Shown here piece after piece: positions 36,953 through 44,931 of a stretch of 64,000 nt of DNA (position 1 is its first letter; the number at the start of each line of letters is the position of its first letter). The notes under the pieces are model-generated. The model searched no databases, was not told the origin of the DNA, and saw nothing but the letters and a program-made list of their open reading frames with translations. The stretch is from Paucidesulfovibrio gracilis DSM 16080 (lineage in GTDB: Bacteria; Desulfobacterota; Desulfovibrionia; Desulfovibrionales; Desulfovibrionaceae). Position numbers and translations under genes: made by a program. The stretch covers positions 92,305-156,304 of the forward strand of contig NZ_FUYC01000005.1 of assembly GCF_900167125.1 (NCBI RefSeq), read 5' to 3'.

Positions 36953-37396
36953 TCAATGCTCGGACGTGTCGCGGCACTCCGGGCAGATGCCGTACAACAA
37001 CATGGTGTGCCGGGTCAGTTCGAATCCGTTTTCCCGGGCAATGCGCTGTTGCCGTTCCTCAATGGTCGGATCCATGATTTCGATCTTGTTGCCGCAATGC
37101 AGGCATACCAAATGGTCGTGATGCTCATGGCCGTACCCGTGCTCATACAGCGTGGCCCCGTCCCCGGTGTCCAAAGTAACGGCCAGACCGGATTCCGTGA
37201 GCAGTTTCAAGGTCCGGTACACTGTGGCCTGACCAATGGCCGGGTCCACGCGGCCCACGGCCTCATAGAGCTGTTCGGGCGAAAAATGCCCTTCCTCGCG
37301 CAGAAACACCTCCACAATGGTGGCGCGCTGCGGCGTCATGTTCATGCCGCTGTCCTGCAAATAGTGCAAAAAAACTTCCCTTGCCGATCGTTCCAC
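36953..37396 (-). CDS. Fur-family transcriptional regulator, canonical
   Basis: A 147-residue Fur/PerR-type protein. The DNA-binding part reads MNMTPQRATIVEVFL and QATVYRTLKLLTESGLA. The metal motif HEHHDHLVCLHCGNKIEI is complete and a second pair (CPEC) closes the C terminus. Compared with its neighbour at 36247 it has a normal regulatory site, so it is the better candidate for the iron- or peroxide-responsive regulator acting on the nearby Fur boxes. Whether it is Fur or PerR cannot be told from these motifs. A 12-bp palindrome lies 73 bases upstream of its start. Confidence 0.94.
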   Translation of the reverse strand: MERSAREVFLHYLQDSGMNMTPQRATIVEVFLREEGHFSPEQLYEAVGRVDPAIGQATVYRTLKLLTESGLAVTLDTGDGATLYEHGYGHEHHDHLVCLHCGNKIEIMDPTIEERQQRIARENGFELTRHTMLLYGICPECRDTSEH

Positions 37397-37468
37397 CTCA
37401 ATCCCTCCTGCGTATGCGTATCCGCTCCCGACCCGATATGGACGAAGAAAGCGGACGGACTATCATGA

Positions 37469-37480
37469 TTTACTAGTAAA
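37469..37480. promoter_or_regulatory. Palindrome upstream of the canonical Fur-family gene
   Basis: TTTACTAGTAAA is a perfect 12-bp palindrome in the 110-bp gap between the receptor gene and the Fur-family gene. It does not match the Fur consensus. It overlaps the likely promoter and may be an autoregulatory site. Confidence 0.4.
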
Positions 37481-37506
37481 GATTTCGGGACAAATTAGTA
37501 TTGCGC

Positions 37507-39075
37507 TCATGCCGGAGCGGGCTGCCAGGACGGCTTCCCGCTGGTCATGGACGAGCACTCCGAGGATTCGCGGGGTTCTGCATTCGATTTTCTGGAGCGT
37601 CCCACGGGCTGCATCTCGGACGAGCCTGACGAAACCGCTTGCTTCGACGACGTCCGGACCCGACGGGCGGACCGTTCGGCCGTGTCCGCTTCGCGTGGCG
37701 GCTTCTCCCCGCTCCGCTCCGAGCCGTCGCGCCGCAGTCCCTCCACAATGCCCTGCAACTCCTCCACCCCGTTGGTCACGCTCTCCAATGCCCGGCAGGA
37801 TTGGGCCGTGGCCTGCACCGTGCCGTCGGACACCGCGCAGGTGGATTCGATCATCCGGCGGATCCGCCCGGCGTCCTCGGCCTGCACTTCCACGGCCGAG
37901 GCAATATCCCGCACCTGCACTTCCGCATCCCTGGTCACGGTCTCGATCTGCTTCAGCGCGTCGCCGGAGTCGCGCACCAGTTCCCGCACCACGCCCATGG
38001 CGCCGCCTGCATCGCGGATGCCCTGAATATTGTCCTTGGCAGCCACGCGCACCGAATCCACGATACGCCCCACCTCGCCGGTGGCGTTCATGGTTTTTTC
38101 CGCCAGTTTGCGTACCTCGTCCGCAACCACGGCAAACCCCCGGCCCGCGTCACCGGCCCGGGCCGCTTCAATGGCCGCGTTCAAGGCCAACAGGTTGGTC
38201 TGGTCCGCAATATCGGAAATCACGGAAATAACCTGTTCAATGCTCGTGGTTTCCCTGGCCAGACGGGCCATGTTTTCGGTCAGAGCGTCATAGCTGCGTT
38301 CCAACCGGGCCACGGCCTCATGGCTGCGCGAGGCCAATTCACTGCCGTGCTCCACGCGCTCCAACACGTCCTGGGAAAATTCCTCGGCCCGGGAAGCATT
38401 GACCGCGACTCCCGTGGCCGCCTCGCTGACGCGTTCCACCAGTTCCGCAGCCTCGGAAAGCTCCCGCCGCTGTTCCCGCACGGCGTGTCCGGCTTCCCGT
38501 TCCACGTCCAGAACGGTTCCGGCGGTACGGCGCAAATCCTCCACCACACGCTCCAGCCGGGAGGCGGCAGCCTCCAATCCCTCGGCATGAGCGGTCTCGG
38601 CACGTCGGGCCTCGCGTTCGGCACGGCGCAAGGCACGCGCCGCCTTGTGCGCCTCCTTGAAGGCCTGTTTGCGCATGGCTTCGGCGTCGTTGCCGTCCTG
38701 CTGAACGGAATGAAAGACATCACGCAGGGATTGCCCGATCTCCCCCAACTCATGGGGATGGCCTTCTTCGGGGAGCCGATCGAACCGCCCCTGGGCCGCA
38801 CTGCGGCACGCCTCCCGAATATCCCGCAAGGGCAGGCAGATGATCCGGCGCAACAACACGCCCACAACGGCCGTGACCACGAGCACGCCTGACAGGGCCG
38901 CGACAAACGCAAGCCACCAGCCCCCGGCCAGACTCCCCCGGCCGGCCGCGTATCCAAGCAGCCCGGCCGCAATCGGGGGCAATACTCCAGCACCGCAGGC
39001 CAGGAGCCACGCACGCAGCCCCACCCGGGTCCACCAGAAGCGCCCGGAGCGCTCTTCTACGTCCGCCGAGGGCAT
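37507..39075 (-). CDS. Methyl-accepting chemotaxis protein without a sensory ectodomain
   Basis: A 522-residue receptor starting at 39075 (MPSADVEERSGRFWWTRVGL). Two membrane helices (about 17-40 and 48-70) are joined by only a few residues, so there is no periplasmic ligand domain. A HAMP follows, then a long coiled coil with the intact signalling tip (DIADQTNLLALNAAIEAARA, then GRGFAVVADEVRKLAEKT). There is no NWETF-like tether at the end. Its start overlaps the siaC stop (TGATG), so it is a translationally coupled last member of the sia operon. It may report the state of the membrane or of the Sia switch to the chemotaxis machinery. Confidence 0.93.
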   Translation of the reverse strand: MPSADVEERSGRFWWTRVGLRAWLLACGAGVLPPIAAGLLGYAAGRGSLAGGWWLAFVAALSGVLVVTAVVGVLLRRIICLPLRDIREACRSAAQGRFDRLPEEGHPHELGEIGQSLRDVFHSVQQDGNDAEAMRKQAFKEAHKAARALRRAEREARRAETAHAEGLEAAASRLERVVEDLRRTAGTVLDVEREAGHAVREQRRELSEAAELVERVSEAATGVAVNASRAEEFSQDVLERVEHGSELASRSHEAVARLERSYDALTENMARLARETTSIEQVISVISDIADQTNLLALNAAIEAARAGDAGRGFAVVADEVRKLAEKTMNATGEVGRIVDSVRVAAKDNIQGIRDAGGAMGVVRELVRDSGDALKQIETVTRDAEVQVRDIASAVEVQAEDAGRIRRMIESTCAVSDGTVQATAQSCRALESVTNGVEELQGIVEGLRRDGSERSGEKPPREADTAERSARRVRTSSKQAVSSGSSEMQPVGRSRKSNAEPRESSECSSMTSGKPSWQPAPA

Positions 39076-39461
39076 CAGTCCCCCACTTCCACGAGGTTGA
39101 ACCGCACGTGGCGCACGTCTTCCAGAAACTCTTCGCCGCACTCCTGGGCGGTTTCGTTGTCCTCATGGTAGCGCCAGTTCACTTCAATATCCCGGCCCTG
39201 ACCGGCATGATCGTCCAGCAGATCGAACAAATCCATAAACGTCTTTGAGGTGGAGCTGTTGAAATACACGATCTCCATATCCAGGCGCACCCGGGGAACG
39301 CCGGGATCGTGCAGAAAGCCGTTCAGCCATTCGAACATGGGACCGTAAAACCGTGAGCAGTTTTCCGGATAGGATTCCCCCTGCATCCGCAAAACCCCGG
39401 TCATGGGGTCGAAGTCGATATGTGGGGACGATTTGGTCCCCTGCACAGTGTATCGGGTCAT
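39075..39461 (-). CDS. siaC: SiaC-type phosphoprotein (DUF1987)
   Basis: A 128-residue SiaC. The family core is LDMEIVYFNSSTSKTFMDLF, in which Thr71 sits where the P. aeruginosa protein is phosphorylated (Thr68). In the known system, unphosphorylated SiaC binds the diguanylate cyclase SiaD and stimulates c-di-GMP synthesis; SiaB phosphorylates and SiaA dephosphorylates it. Gene order here (siaD, siaA, siaB, siaC) includes all four partners. It is separated from siaB by 46 bases and overlaps the receptor gene downstream. Confidence 0.93.
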   Translation of the reverse strand: MTRYTVQGTKSSPHIDFDPMTGVLRMQGESYPENCSRFYGPMFEWLNGFLHDPGVPRVRLDMEIVYFNSSTSKTFMDLFDLLDDHAGQGRDIEVNWRYHEDNETAQECGEEFLEDVRHVRFNLVEVGD

Positions 39462-39507
39462 GGTTGCCTCTCTTTTGCTGTCTGTTGCCGCATGCGGGCC
39501 GCGACCG

Positions 39508-40056
39508 TTAGGCCACCACCTTCATGGAAAAAAAGGATGTTTCGTTGTCCACAGGCACCACGGAACAATCCAATGGCCGTTCGGCCTTGCGCGCCATTTC
39601 AATAAATCCCAGGCCCGCGCCCTTGGATTCCGGGTCCGGTCCCTGGCGGCGCATTTGCTTGTAGAGCGCCTTCAACTCCTCGCGGTCCATGGAGCGCATC
39701 CGCCCCACCCGCTCCAACAGGCGCTGCCCTTCATCGCGGGGGATCTTATTGCCGCAGGCCACAAAATACCGGCCGTCGGGTTCACGACCCACCAACACCT
39801 GGCCCTGGGCCATTTCCTCCTCGCCACCAGTGCCGGGCACCCGCTCCGAGGAATACCGAACGATATTTTGCAGCTGTTCCACCAAAATAGCGAAAACCTT
39901 TCGTACCAACCGTTCTTCGGTAAGCTCGGTGCGCATCTGCTCACGCATCAACTCGGCCAATCCTTCAACCACGCCCTGGGAAACCGGACCGCTGAAGGAA
40001 AGAATCAAACCGTCCTGCCGTACCATTTCGTAATGACGCAACACATCGTGTGTCAT
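39508..40056 (-). CDS. siaB: SiaB-family protein kinase
   Basis: A 182-residue protein with a HATPase-like kinase fold as in SiaB. The N box reads VFAILVEQLQNIVRYSSERV, and the GAGLGFIEMARKAERPLDC segment forms the ATP lid region. SiaB phosphorylates SiaC on Thr. It overlaps siaA by four bases (ATGA), so the kinase and the opposing phosphatase are made in fixed proportion. Confidence 0.9.
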   Translation of the reverse strand: MTHDVLRHYEMVRQDGLILSFSGPVSQGVVEGLAELMREQMRTELTEERLVRKVFAILVEQLQNIVRYSSERVPGTGGEEEMAQGQVLVGREPDGRYFVACGNKIPRDEGQRLLERVGRMRSMDREELKALYKQMRRQGPDPESKGAGLGFIEMARKAERPLDCSVVPVDNETSFFSMKVVA

Positions 40057-41258
40057 TGCCCTTTCTCCTCAATCTCAAATCCCAATACGGTGATGTCGTC
40101 CCGGCGCGGTTCTTCGCCCCGGTACTGCTCCAACGCCTCGGCAAGACGTCTGTCCTGTCCGGCCAGGGGCAGCTTGGCATGTTCCAGAAAAAATTCCTTG
40201 AGACGACGCTTGCCGAACGGGAACCGCTTGGTCCCGCCCACCTGATCCACGGCACCGTCCGTGGCCATGTAGAACCGCTGTCCCTTGGCAAAACGCAACG
40301 GCTGGGAGCTGAAGGCGAAATCACGCGGGGAGCGCACATACCCTATGCCGCAGCGGTCGCCCCGCAGTTCGCGCACGTCCTGGTCCTCCAGCACATAGAG
40401 CGGATTTCTGGCGCCGGCATAGACCAGCTCCCCGGCCTGGGGATTCACATGGCAAAGCCCGCAGTCCAGCCCGTCGTCGGACATGCCACCCCCCTCGTTC
40501 TGGCCCAGGGCATCCTTGATGAGGCGGTTGAGTTCCGAAAGCACGGACCCTGGATCGGTTTCCCGTCCCTGGCGGCGGCAGGTGTCGGCAGCTTGTTCAA
40601 AGAGTGCGTGCACGATCAGGGTCATGAACGCGCCGGGAACGCCGTGGCCCGTGCAGTCGATCACGGCCACGAAAAATCCGTCCCCGGTACGGCGCATCCA
40701 ATAGGAGTCCCCGCCCACGCGGTCGCGTTGGTCCCAAAGAAGAAAATGATCGGAAAACAGCGTGCCGAGATCGGCGGCGTCCGGCAGAAAAGACCGCTGG
40801 ATCAGCGCCGCATAATCAATGCTCTCCCCGATCTGATGCTGGGCCTCGGAGAGCCGCTGCATGGCGGACGAAAGCCGCTCTTCGCGAGCGGCAAGGGCAT
40901 AGCCCATCCAATGCAGATTGCGCTTGAGCCGCAGGAAATCATGCTCCTCACCACGTTCCGGCGGCAATTCCTCCAATGTGAAATCCCCCTGCTTGAGCCG
41001 GTAGCACTGGTCGTTCAGCTCGCGGATGCTGCGCGAAGCCATCAAATGGCTCAACAGCCACGACAACGGCGCAAAAAGAATCACCGCGCCCACCAGCAAC
41101 GCCACAATAACGTTGGCCTGTGTCTTCGGACCCAGTGCCTGCCCCGTAAGCAACAGCGACAAGGGCAGTAAAACCAGCGTAACGAGCAACAACACGTTCA
41201 TTTTGCGGCGAACGCTCCAGGCGGCCACGCGCCCCGCTGCCGCGGAAATCCATTCCAT
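40053..41258 (-). CDS. siaA: SiaA-type PP2C phosphatase, without ectodomain
   Basis: A 401-residue membrane phosphatase. ATG at 41258 gives two membrane helices (about 22-43 and 51-70) joined by about ten residues. The P. aeruginosa SiaA has a large periplasmic sensor here, so this version has lost, or never had, one. A HAMP (ASRSIRELNDQCYRLKQGDF), a linker and a SpoIIE/PP2C domain follow, with metal-binding VIDCTGHGVPGAFM and MATDGAVDQVGG. It should dephosphorylate SiaC, switching SiaD on. A Fur-like box lies 23 bases before its start. Confidence 0.93.
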   Translation of the reverse strand: MEWISAAAGRVAAWSVRRKMNVLLLVTLVLLPLSLLLTGQALGPKTQANVIVALLVGAVILFAPLSWLLSHLMASRSIRELNDQCYRLKQGDFTLEELPPERGEEHDFLRLKRNLHWMGYALAAREERLSSAMQRLSEAQHQIGESIDYAALIQRSFLPDAADLGTLFSDHFLLWDQRDRVGGDSYWMRRTGDGFFVAVIDCTGHGVPGAFMTLIVHALFEQAADTCRRQGRETDPGSVLSELNRLIKDALGQNEGGGMSDDGLDCGLCHVNPQAGELVYAGARNPLYVLEDQDVRELRGDRCGIGYVRSPRDFAFSSQPLRFAKGQRFYMATDGAVDQVGGTKRFPFGKRRLKEFFLEHAKLPLAGQDRRLAEALEQYRGEEPRRDDITVLGFEIEEKGQ

Positions 41259-41280
41259 AGGGGACACCTTCACTAGAATT

Positions 41281-41298
41281 TGATTTTCATTTTCATCA
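41281..41298. promoter_or_regulatory. Fur-like box upstream of siaA
   Basis: Reading the minus strand, TGATGAAAATGAAAATCA contains TGAAAATGAAAATCA, an eleven-of-fourteen match to the 7-1-7 Fur pattern, between siaD and siaA. Confidence 0.5.
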
Positions 41299-41417
41299 GC
41301 TTCACCCGATCCACCCAAGACCGATACCATCATCCCCTCTCCGCGCCGGGGTAAAACGCGACGCCCGGGTCATCCCCACCCCGCGGCGCCCCTCTAACGC
41401 CGAACCGCTCCAGCGGG

Positions 41418-42686
41418 CTATGGAAGTTCGCGGCGGTAAAACTCCATCCGGTTGCGCCCGTTTTTTTTGGCCGCATACAAGGCAATGTCCGCCAGCTTGA
41501 GCAACTCGTCCAAGGTGTGCGCCCCGCCGATGGTGGTGGTCACCCCCACACTCACGGTCATGCCAAAAAGCTTGCCCCCGCAACGCACCTCGCAGGCGCG
41601 CACCTGCTCCAGAAGCCGGTCCGCGGCGTTGCGCGCGTTGCGGCTGTCGGTTTCCGGCAACATGAGAACAAACTCCTCGCCCCCGTGCCGGGCCACCACG
41701 TCCACTTCGCGCACTGTCCTGGTAAGCACCTGTGCCAGGACGCAAAGAGCCGCGTCGCCCGCGTCGTGACCATAGGTGTCGTTGACCCGCTTAAAATGAT
41801 CCACGTCCAACATGAGCAGGGACAGTGGCGAGCCGCTTCGCGCCGAACGGCGCAACTCCTGCCGGGCCAGTTCCATAAAATATCCCCGGTTCCAAAGACC
41901 GGTCAGCGCGTCCGTCCGGGCCAGGCGGCACATTTCCTCCAGGGCGCGTTTGCGTTCGGACACGTCCGCGATCACCCCCACGCAGCCGTGAGCGTGCACA
42001 TCCCGCCCCGAGGCGCCGCCAGGACAAAAGCATGGGGATTCCCGGCTTTCCCCGGATTCGACCGCTCCCTCGTCCACATGGCAAAGCAGGGCCGCGCTGA
42101 CCTCGCACCAGACCCGGCATCCCCGGACATCGCAAAGCTCGGCTTCCAAGCGGCGAATCCGCCCCCGGCCCTCCATTTCGCGAACATAACGCGAACAGGC
42201 CTCTTCATGACAAAACAAGTCCTCCACCCGGCGCACCCGACCGATCATCTCCTCGGGGGAGGCAAAACCGAACATGGCGGCCATGGCAGGATTGACCTCC
42301 AGAAGCTCGCCACGGGTGCCGGTACGAAAAATGCCCTCGGCCACATGCTCAAAGGTGCTGCGATACTTTTCCTCGCCCACGGCCAGCCGATGGTTCAACG
42401 CCCCAAGGGAACGCTGCATGCGGTCTCCCATGGTCACCAGCCGCCGGGCCTGACGGTGCAATTTGCGGTATTCATCCACGAGCCATTGAAAGTCCTCGGT
42501 TCCGATTCGGTCGGAATGCTGTAGAACGGTCTCGGCCCGACGCAACACGCTCTGCTCCCGATCAAAGACAAATCCGTTTTCCCGGCACGAATCCTTTCCC
42601 CGGCACGCAGCCGACTCCGGCATGTCGGGCGTGTCTCCGCCAGCGCTCGAAACATCGCCGGAATTCATCTGTTCCATCATTTTCAT
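41418..42686 (-). CDS. siaD: SiaD-type PAS-diguanylate cyclase, cysteine-rich
   Basis: A 422-residue protein starting at 42686 after GGAAGGAGAG. The N-terminal helical stalk (EDFQWLVDEYRKLHRQARRL, about 65-85) resembles the SiaC-binding helix of SiaD. A PAS domain follows (about 105-245) with a cysteine-rich insert: about ten cysteines between FCHEEAC and EEMC. The cyclase domain has DALTGLWNRGYF, the active-site RHGGEEFVLM (GGEEF) and an RxxD inhibitory site (REVD) five residues before it. It should make c-di-GMP. P. aeruginosa SiaD has no PAS domain, so this version adds a possible redox or metal sense. It is the first gene of the operon. Confidence 0.88.
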   Translation of the reverse strand: MKMMEQMNSGDVSSAGGDTPDMPESAACRGKDSCRENGFVFDREQSVLRRAETVLQHSDRIGTEDFQWLVDEYRKLHRQARRLVTMGDRMQRSLGALNHRLAVGEEKYRSTFEHVAEGIFRTGTRGELLEVNPAMAAMFGFASPEEMIGRVRRVEDLFCHEEACSRYVREMEGRGRIRRLEAELCDVRGCRVWCEVSAALLCHVDEGAVESGESRESPCFCPGGASGRDVHAHGCVGVIADVSERKRALEEMCRLARTDALTGLWNRGYFMELARQELRRSARSGSPLSLLMLDVDHFKRVNDTYGHDAGDAALCVLAQVLTRTVREVDVVARHGGEEFVLMLPETDSRNARNAADRLLEQVRACEVRCGGKLFGMTVSVGVTTTIGGAHTLDELLKLADIALYAAKKNGRNRMEFYRRELP

Positions 42687-42721
42687 GGCACTCTCCTTCC
42701 CTGTGCGCGGAAAATTGATAT

Positions 42722-42736
42722 TGAAATTCGTTTTCA
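42722..42736. promoter_or_regulatory. Fur-like box upstream of siaD
   Basis: TGAAATTCGTTTTCA matches the 7-1-7 Fur pattern in ten of fourteen positions and is a near-perfect dyad. It lies 36 bases before the siaD start. Confidence 0.45.
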
Positions 42737-43080
42737 ACGTCAAGCCACACACGGCCAGAAAAACAACACGGCTTCCCTGTTGTTCCCCATCTATTCACCC
42801 TTTTTTATTGAACTAAAAAATGCTGCCCCCAAAGGCATATTCCCTGCGAAAAAAACATCCACCCGGTTGTTTTTTCTCGCCACCCCTTGAGGCGATCCGA
42901 TCCGCCGATCCTTCAGATATGCGGCGCTACTCGGCGCAAGCAATATTCCTGGCTGAAGCGTGCGTTCGGCCCTGGAACGTCGATTCCTTTGCAATCGACA
43001 GCCCCGGCCCACCGCACGAAACGCCGGGCGCGCTTGTGCACAAGGAGCGGACCGAACCCGCCTTTTCCGTATCCGAAGGG
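42737..43080. other. Gene-free stretch between the sia and glycan clusters
   Basis: No convincing gene, terminator or repeat is visible. It holds the 5' region of siaD at its left and the 3' flank of the flippase-like gene at its right. Confidence 0.55.
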
Positions 43081-44043
43081 TCAGCCGTTGCTGCGGGTAA
43101 GCCTTTGCAGCAGCGGAACAAGCCAGAACAGCAGAGCCAGCACTGATGTGGCCAGATATTGCAGCATCCGCAGTGCCAGGAGCAAGGCCACGATCTGCGT
43201 GGACGCCAATGCCGCGGCCTGGGCCGTGAAATAAAACAAGCCCTCGAACAGCCCCACCCCACCCGGGGTCAGGCCCAAGGCTCCAGCCAGTTGCGACGTG
43301 CATGCAAGAATGGAAGCGGGAACAAACGGCAAATCAAGCCCCAGACAGAGCGCCAGCACAGCGGCCCGAACGCCCAACAGCCCGATGCGCAACACGGCCC
43401 AGATATACAGCCCGGTCACGCGTCCCGGAGCTGTCGCGGCCTCCCAAAACCGAACGCTTCCTTGGTCCTGTTCCCGCCGCAGCAGGCGCGCGGCCAGCCG
43501 GACCAGCCCGGGGACCATGCGCCGGAACGCCAGCAGCAGCACACCGGCGCCGACCAAGACGCCCAGGGTCAGCAGCCCGATGGACACCTGGCTCCATCCC
43601 GCCAGCAACGCCAGGAGTCCCGGGAAAAGACAGACAATGACCAGGGTGTCGAACATCTTGTCCAGCAACGCCGTGCCGAACCCAAGCTTAAGGGAGGCTC
43701 CGTGGTGGCGCATGGCCCAGGTCTTGACCAAAAGCGGGGCCGCGGCCTTGGGCAAAACCTGGCAAAGCAGGTTTTCCAGGGTCTGGTAGCGCATGACCAC
43801 ACCCCATGCCGGAGCCGCGCCCTCCCGGACGGACCAGAGCAGCCGCCACTTGCTTACGGCGCAGTGCATGGCGGCCAGGGAGAGCAGCGCAAAGATCAGG
43901 AATGTGCTCGCGGAAATGCCGGACACCGTGGCCACGAAGTCTGCCCAACGGAACCCGGAGAGATGGATCAGCAGCCAAAACACGCCCACGGCAAAGGCGA
44001 ATCCGCACAGGGAACGCACGAGATGCCCGCCCAGACGCGTCAT
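43081..44043 (-). CDS. Lysylphosphatidylglycerol synthase-like membrane protein (flippase type)
   Basis: A 320-residue membrane protein of the UPF0104/MprF-flippase superfamily with about eight helices. Typical segments are MRYQTLENLLCQVLPKAAAP, the GTALLDKMFDTL motif and LGLTPGGVGLFEGLFYF near the end. The synthase (tRNA-dependent) domain of MprF is absent, so this is only the translocase-like half. Such stand-alone proteins accompany glycosyltransferases and are thought to move lipid-linked precursors. It starts four bases after the sulfotransferase stop and ends the minus-strand glycan operon. Confidence 0.88.
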   Translation of the reverse strand: MTRLGGHLVRSLCGFAFAVGVFWLLIHLSGFRWADFVATVSGISASTFLIFALLSLAAMHCAVSKWRLLWSVREGAAPAWGVVMRYQTLENLLCQVLPKAAAPLLVKTWAMRHHGASLKLGFGTALLDKMFDTLVIVCLFPGLLALLAGWSQVSIGLLTLGVLVGAGVLLLAFRRMVPGLVRLAARLLRREQDQGSVRFWEAATAPGRVTGLYIWAVLRIGLLGVRAAVLALCLGLDLPFVPASILACTSQLAGALGLTPGGVGLFEGLFYFTAQAAALASTQIVALLLALRMLQYLATSVLALLFWLVPLLQRLTRSNG

Positions 44044-44046
44044 GAC

Positions 44047-44877
44047 TCAGTACCCCCAGACCTTGGCAACGGACCGCCCCAACAGACGCTCCAATTCCGG
44101 AATATCCCGGGCGAAGCGTTCCCGCAGGGCCGCTTTTTCCTCTTCCGGCACCACGGCGTGGGTCTTGTGTTCCTGGAACATGAGCCGGTTGAAGAGCCGG
44201 TTGCGTTTGACCGCGCCCACCCAGTTGGGTTTCCCCCACTGCCGCAGAGCCTTGGCCGTGCGCCAGGCCAGCCGCGCCAGACCTGGCACCCGCGCCCGCC
44301 GGGCGGGCCGGACCCGCTGATGCAGGCATTGCGGAACAAAAGAGGAGTCCACGCCGAGAAAGTCGTACAGTTCGCGGCAGAACGCCTCGGGATCCGCAAA
44401 AACCTCCTCGAACAGAAATACCCGGATATTTTCCCGGGGGAACAGCTCGTAAAACGGCTTCAGATTGCGCAGGTAGTCACTGTCGCGCTCCACCGTGGTG
44501 GACTTCAGATATTCGGCAAGGCTCGTGTGGGGATCGATTTCCGTGCTCAGGGCGTAATTATACCGGGAAACGATGCGGGCCACAGGTTCGCGCAGGCAGG
44601 CCGTGAGCTTCACGTCCGGCAGGGCTTCGCGGATGCGTTCGGCATAGGCGCGGTCCAGGAAGTAATCATGGGCCACCTCGCCCCGAACCCGGTTCCCGGC
44701 CGCCTCGAAATGCCGGGCATACCAGTCCAGCCCCAGATCGTACTGATGGTCGAAATAGGACACGTCCTTGGCAATGGGTACGAAGATGCCGGGATGCTCG
44801 CGCAGCACTTCATAAATCCAGGAAGAACCGGACTTGGCCGCGCCGATGTGAAGAAAATGGGGAAGATTTCTGGTCAT
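44047..44877 (-). CDS. PAPS-dependent sulfotransferase
   Basis: A 276-residue sulfotransferase. The PAPS 5'-phosphosulfate loop is GAAKSGSSWIYEVLREHP near the N terminus, and the 3'-phosphate region is CLREPVARIVSRYNYALS with the conserved Arg and Ser. YFDHQYDLGLDWYARHF fits carbohydrate sulfotransferases. It probably decorates the glycan made by this cluster with sulfate. Using PAPS for this is notable in an organism that normally stops at APS for respiration; an APS kinase is not in the window. It is in the run GT2, GT-C, sulfotransferase, flippase-like. Confidence 0.88.
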   Translation of the reverse strand: MTRNLPHFLHIGAAKSGSSWIYEVLREHPGIFVPIAKDVSYFDHQYDLGLDWYARHFEAAGNRVRGEVAHDYFLDRAYAERIREALPDVKLTACLREPVARIVSRYNYALSTEIDPHTSLAEYLKSTTVERDSDYLRNLKPFYELFPRENIRVFLFEEVFADPEAFCRELYDFLGVDSSFVPQCLHQRVRPARRARVPGLARLAWRTAKALRQWGKPNWVGAVKRNRLFNRLMFQEHKTHAVVPEEEKAALRERFARDIPELERLLGRSVAKVWGY

Positions 44878-44931
44878 ATGATGTGATTTTCGGTTGAGGT
44901 GCGGGCCGATTCGTGTCCCGGAGCCGTGGTT

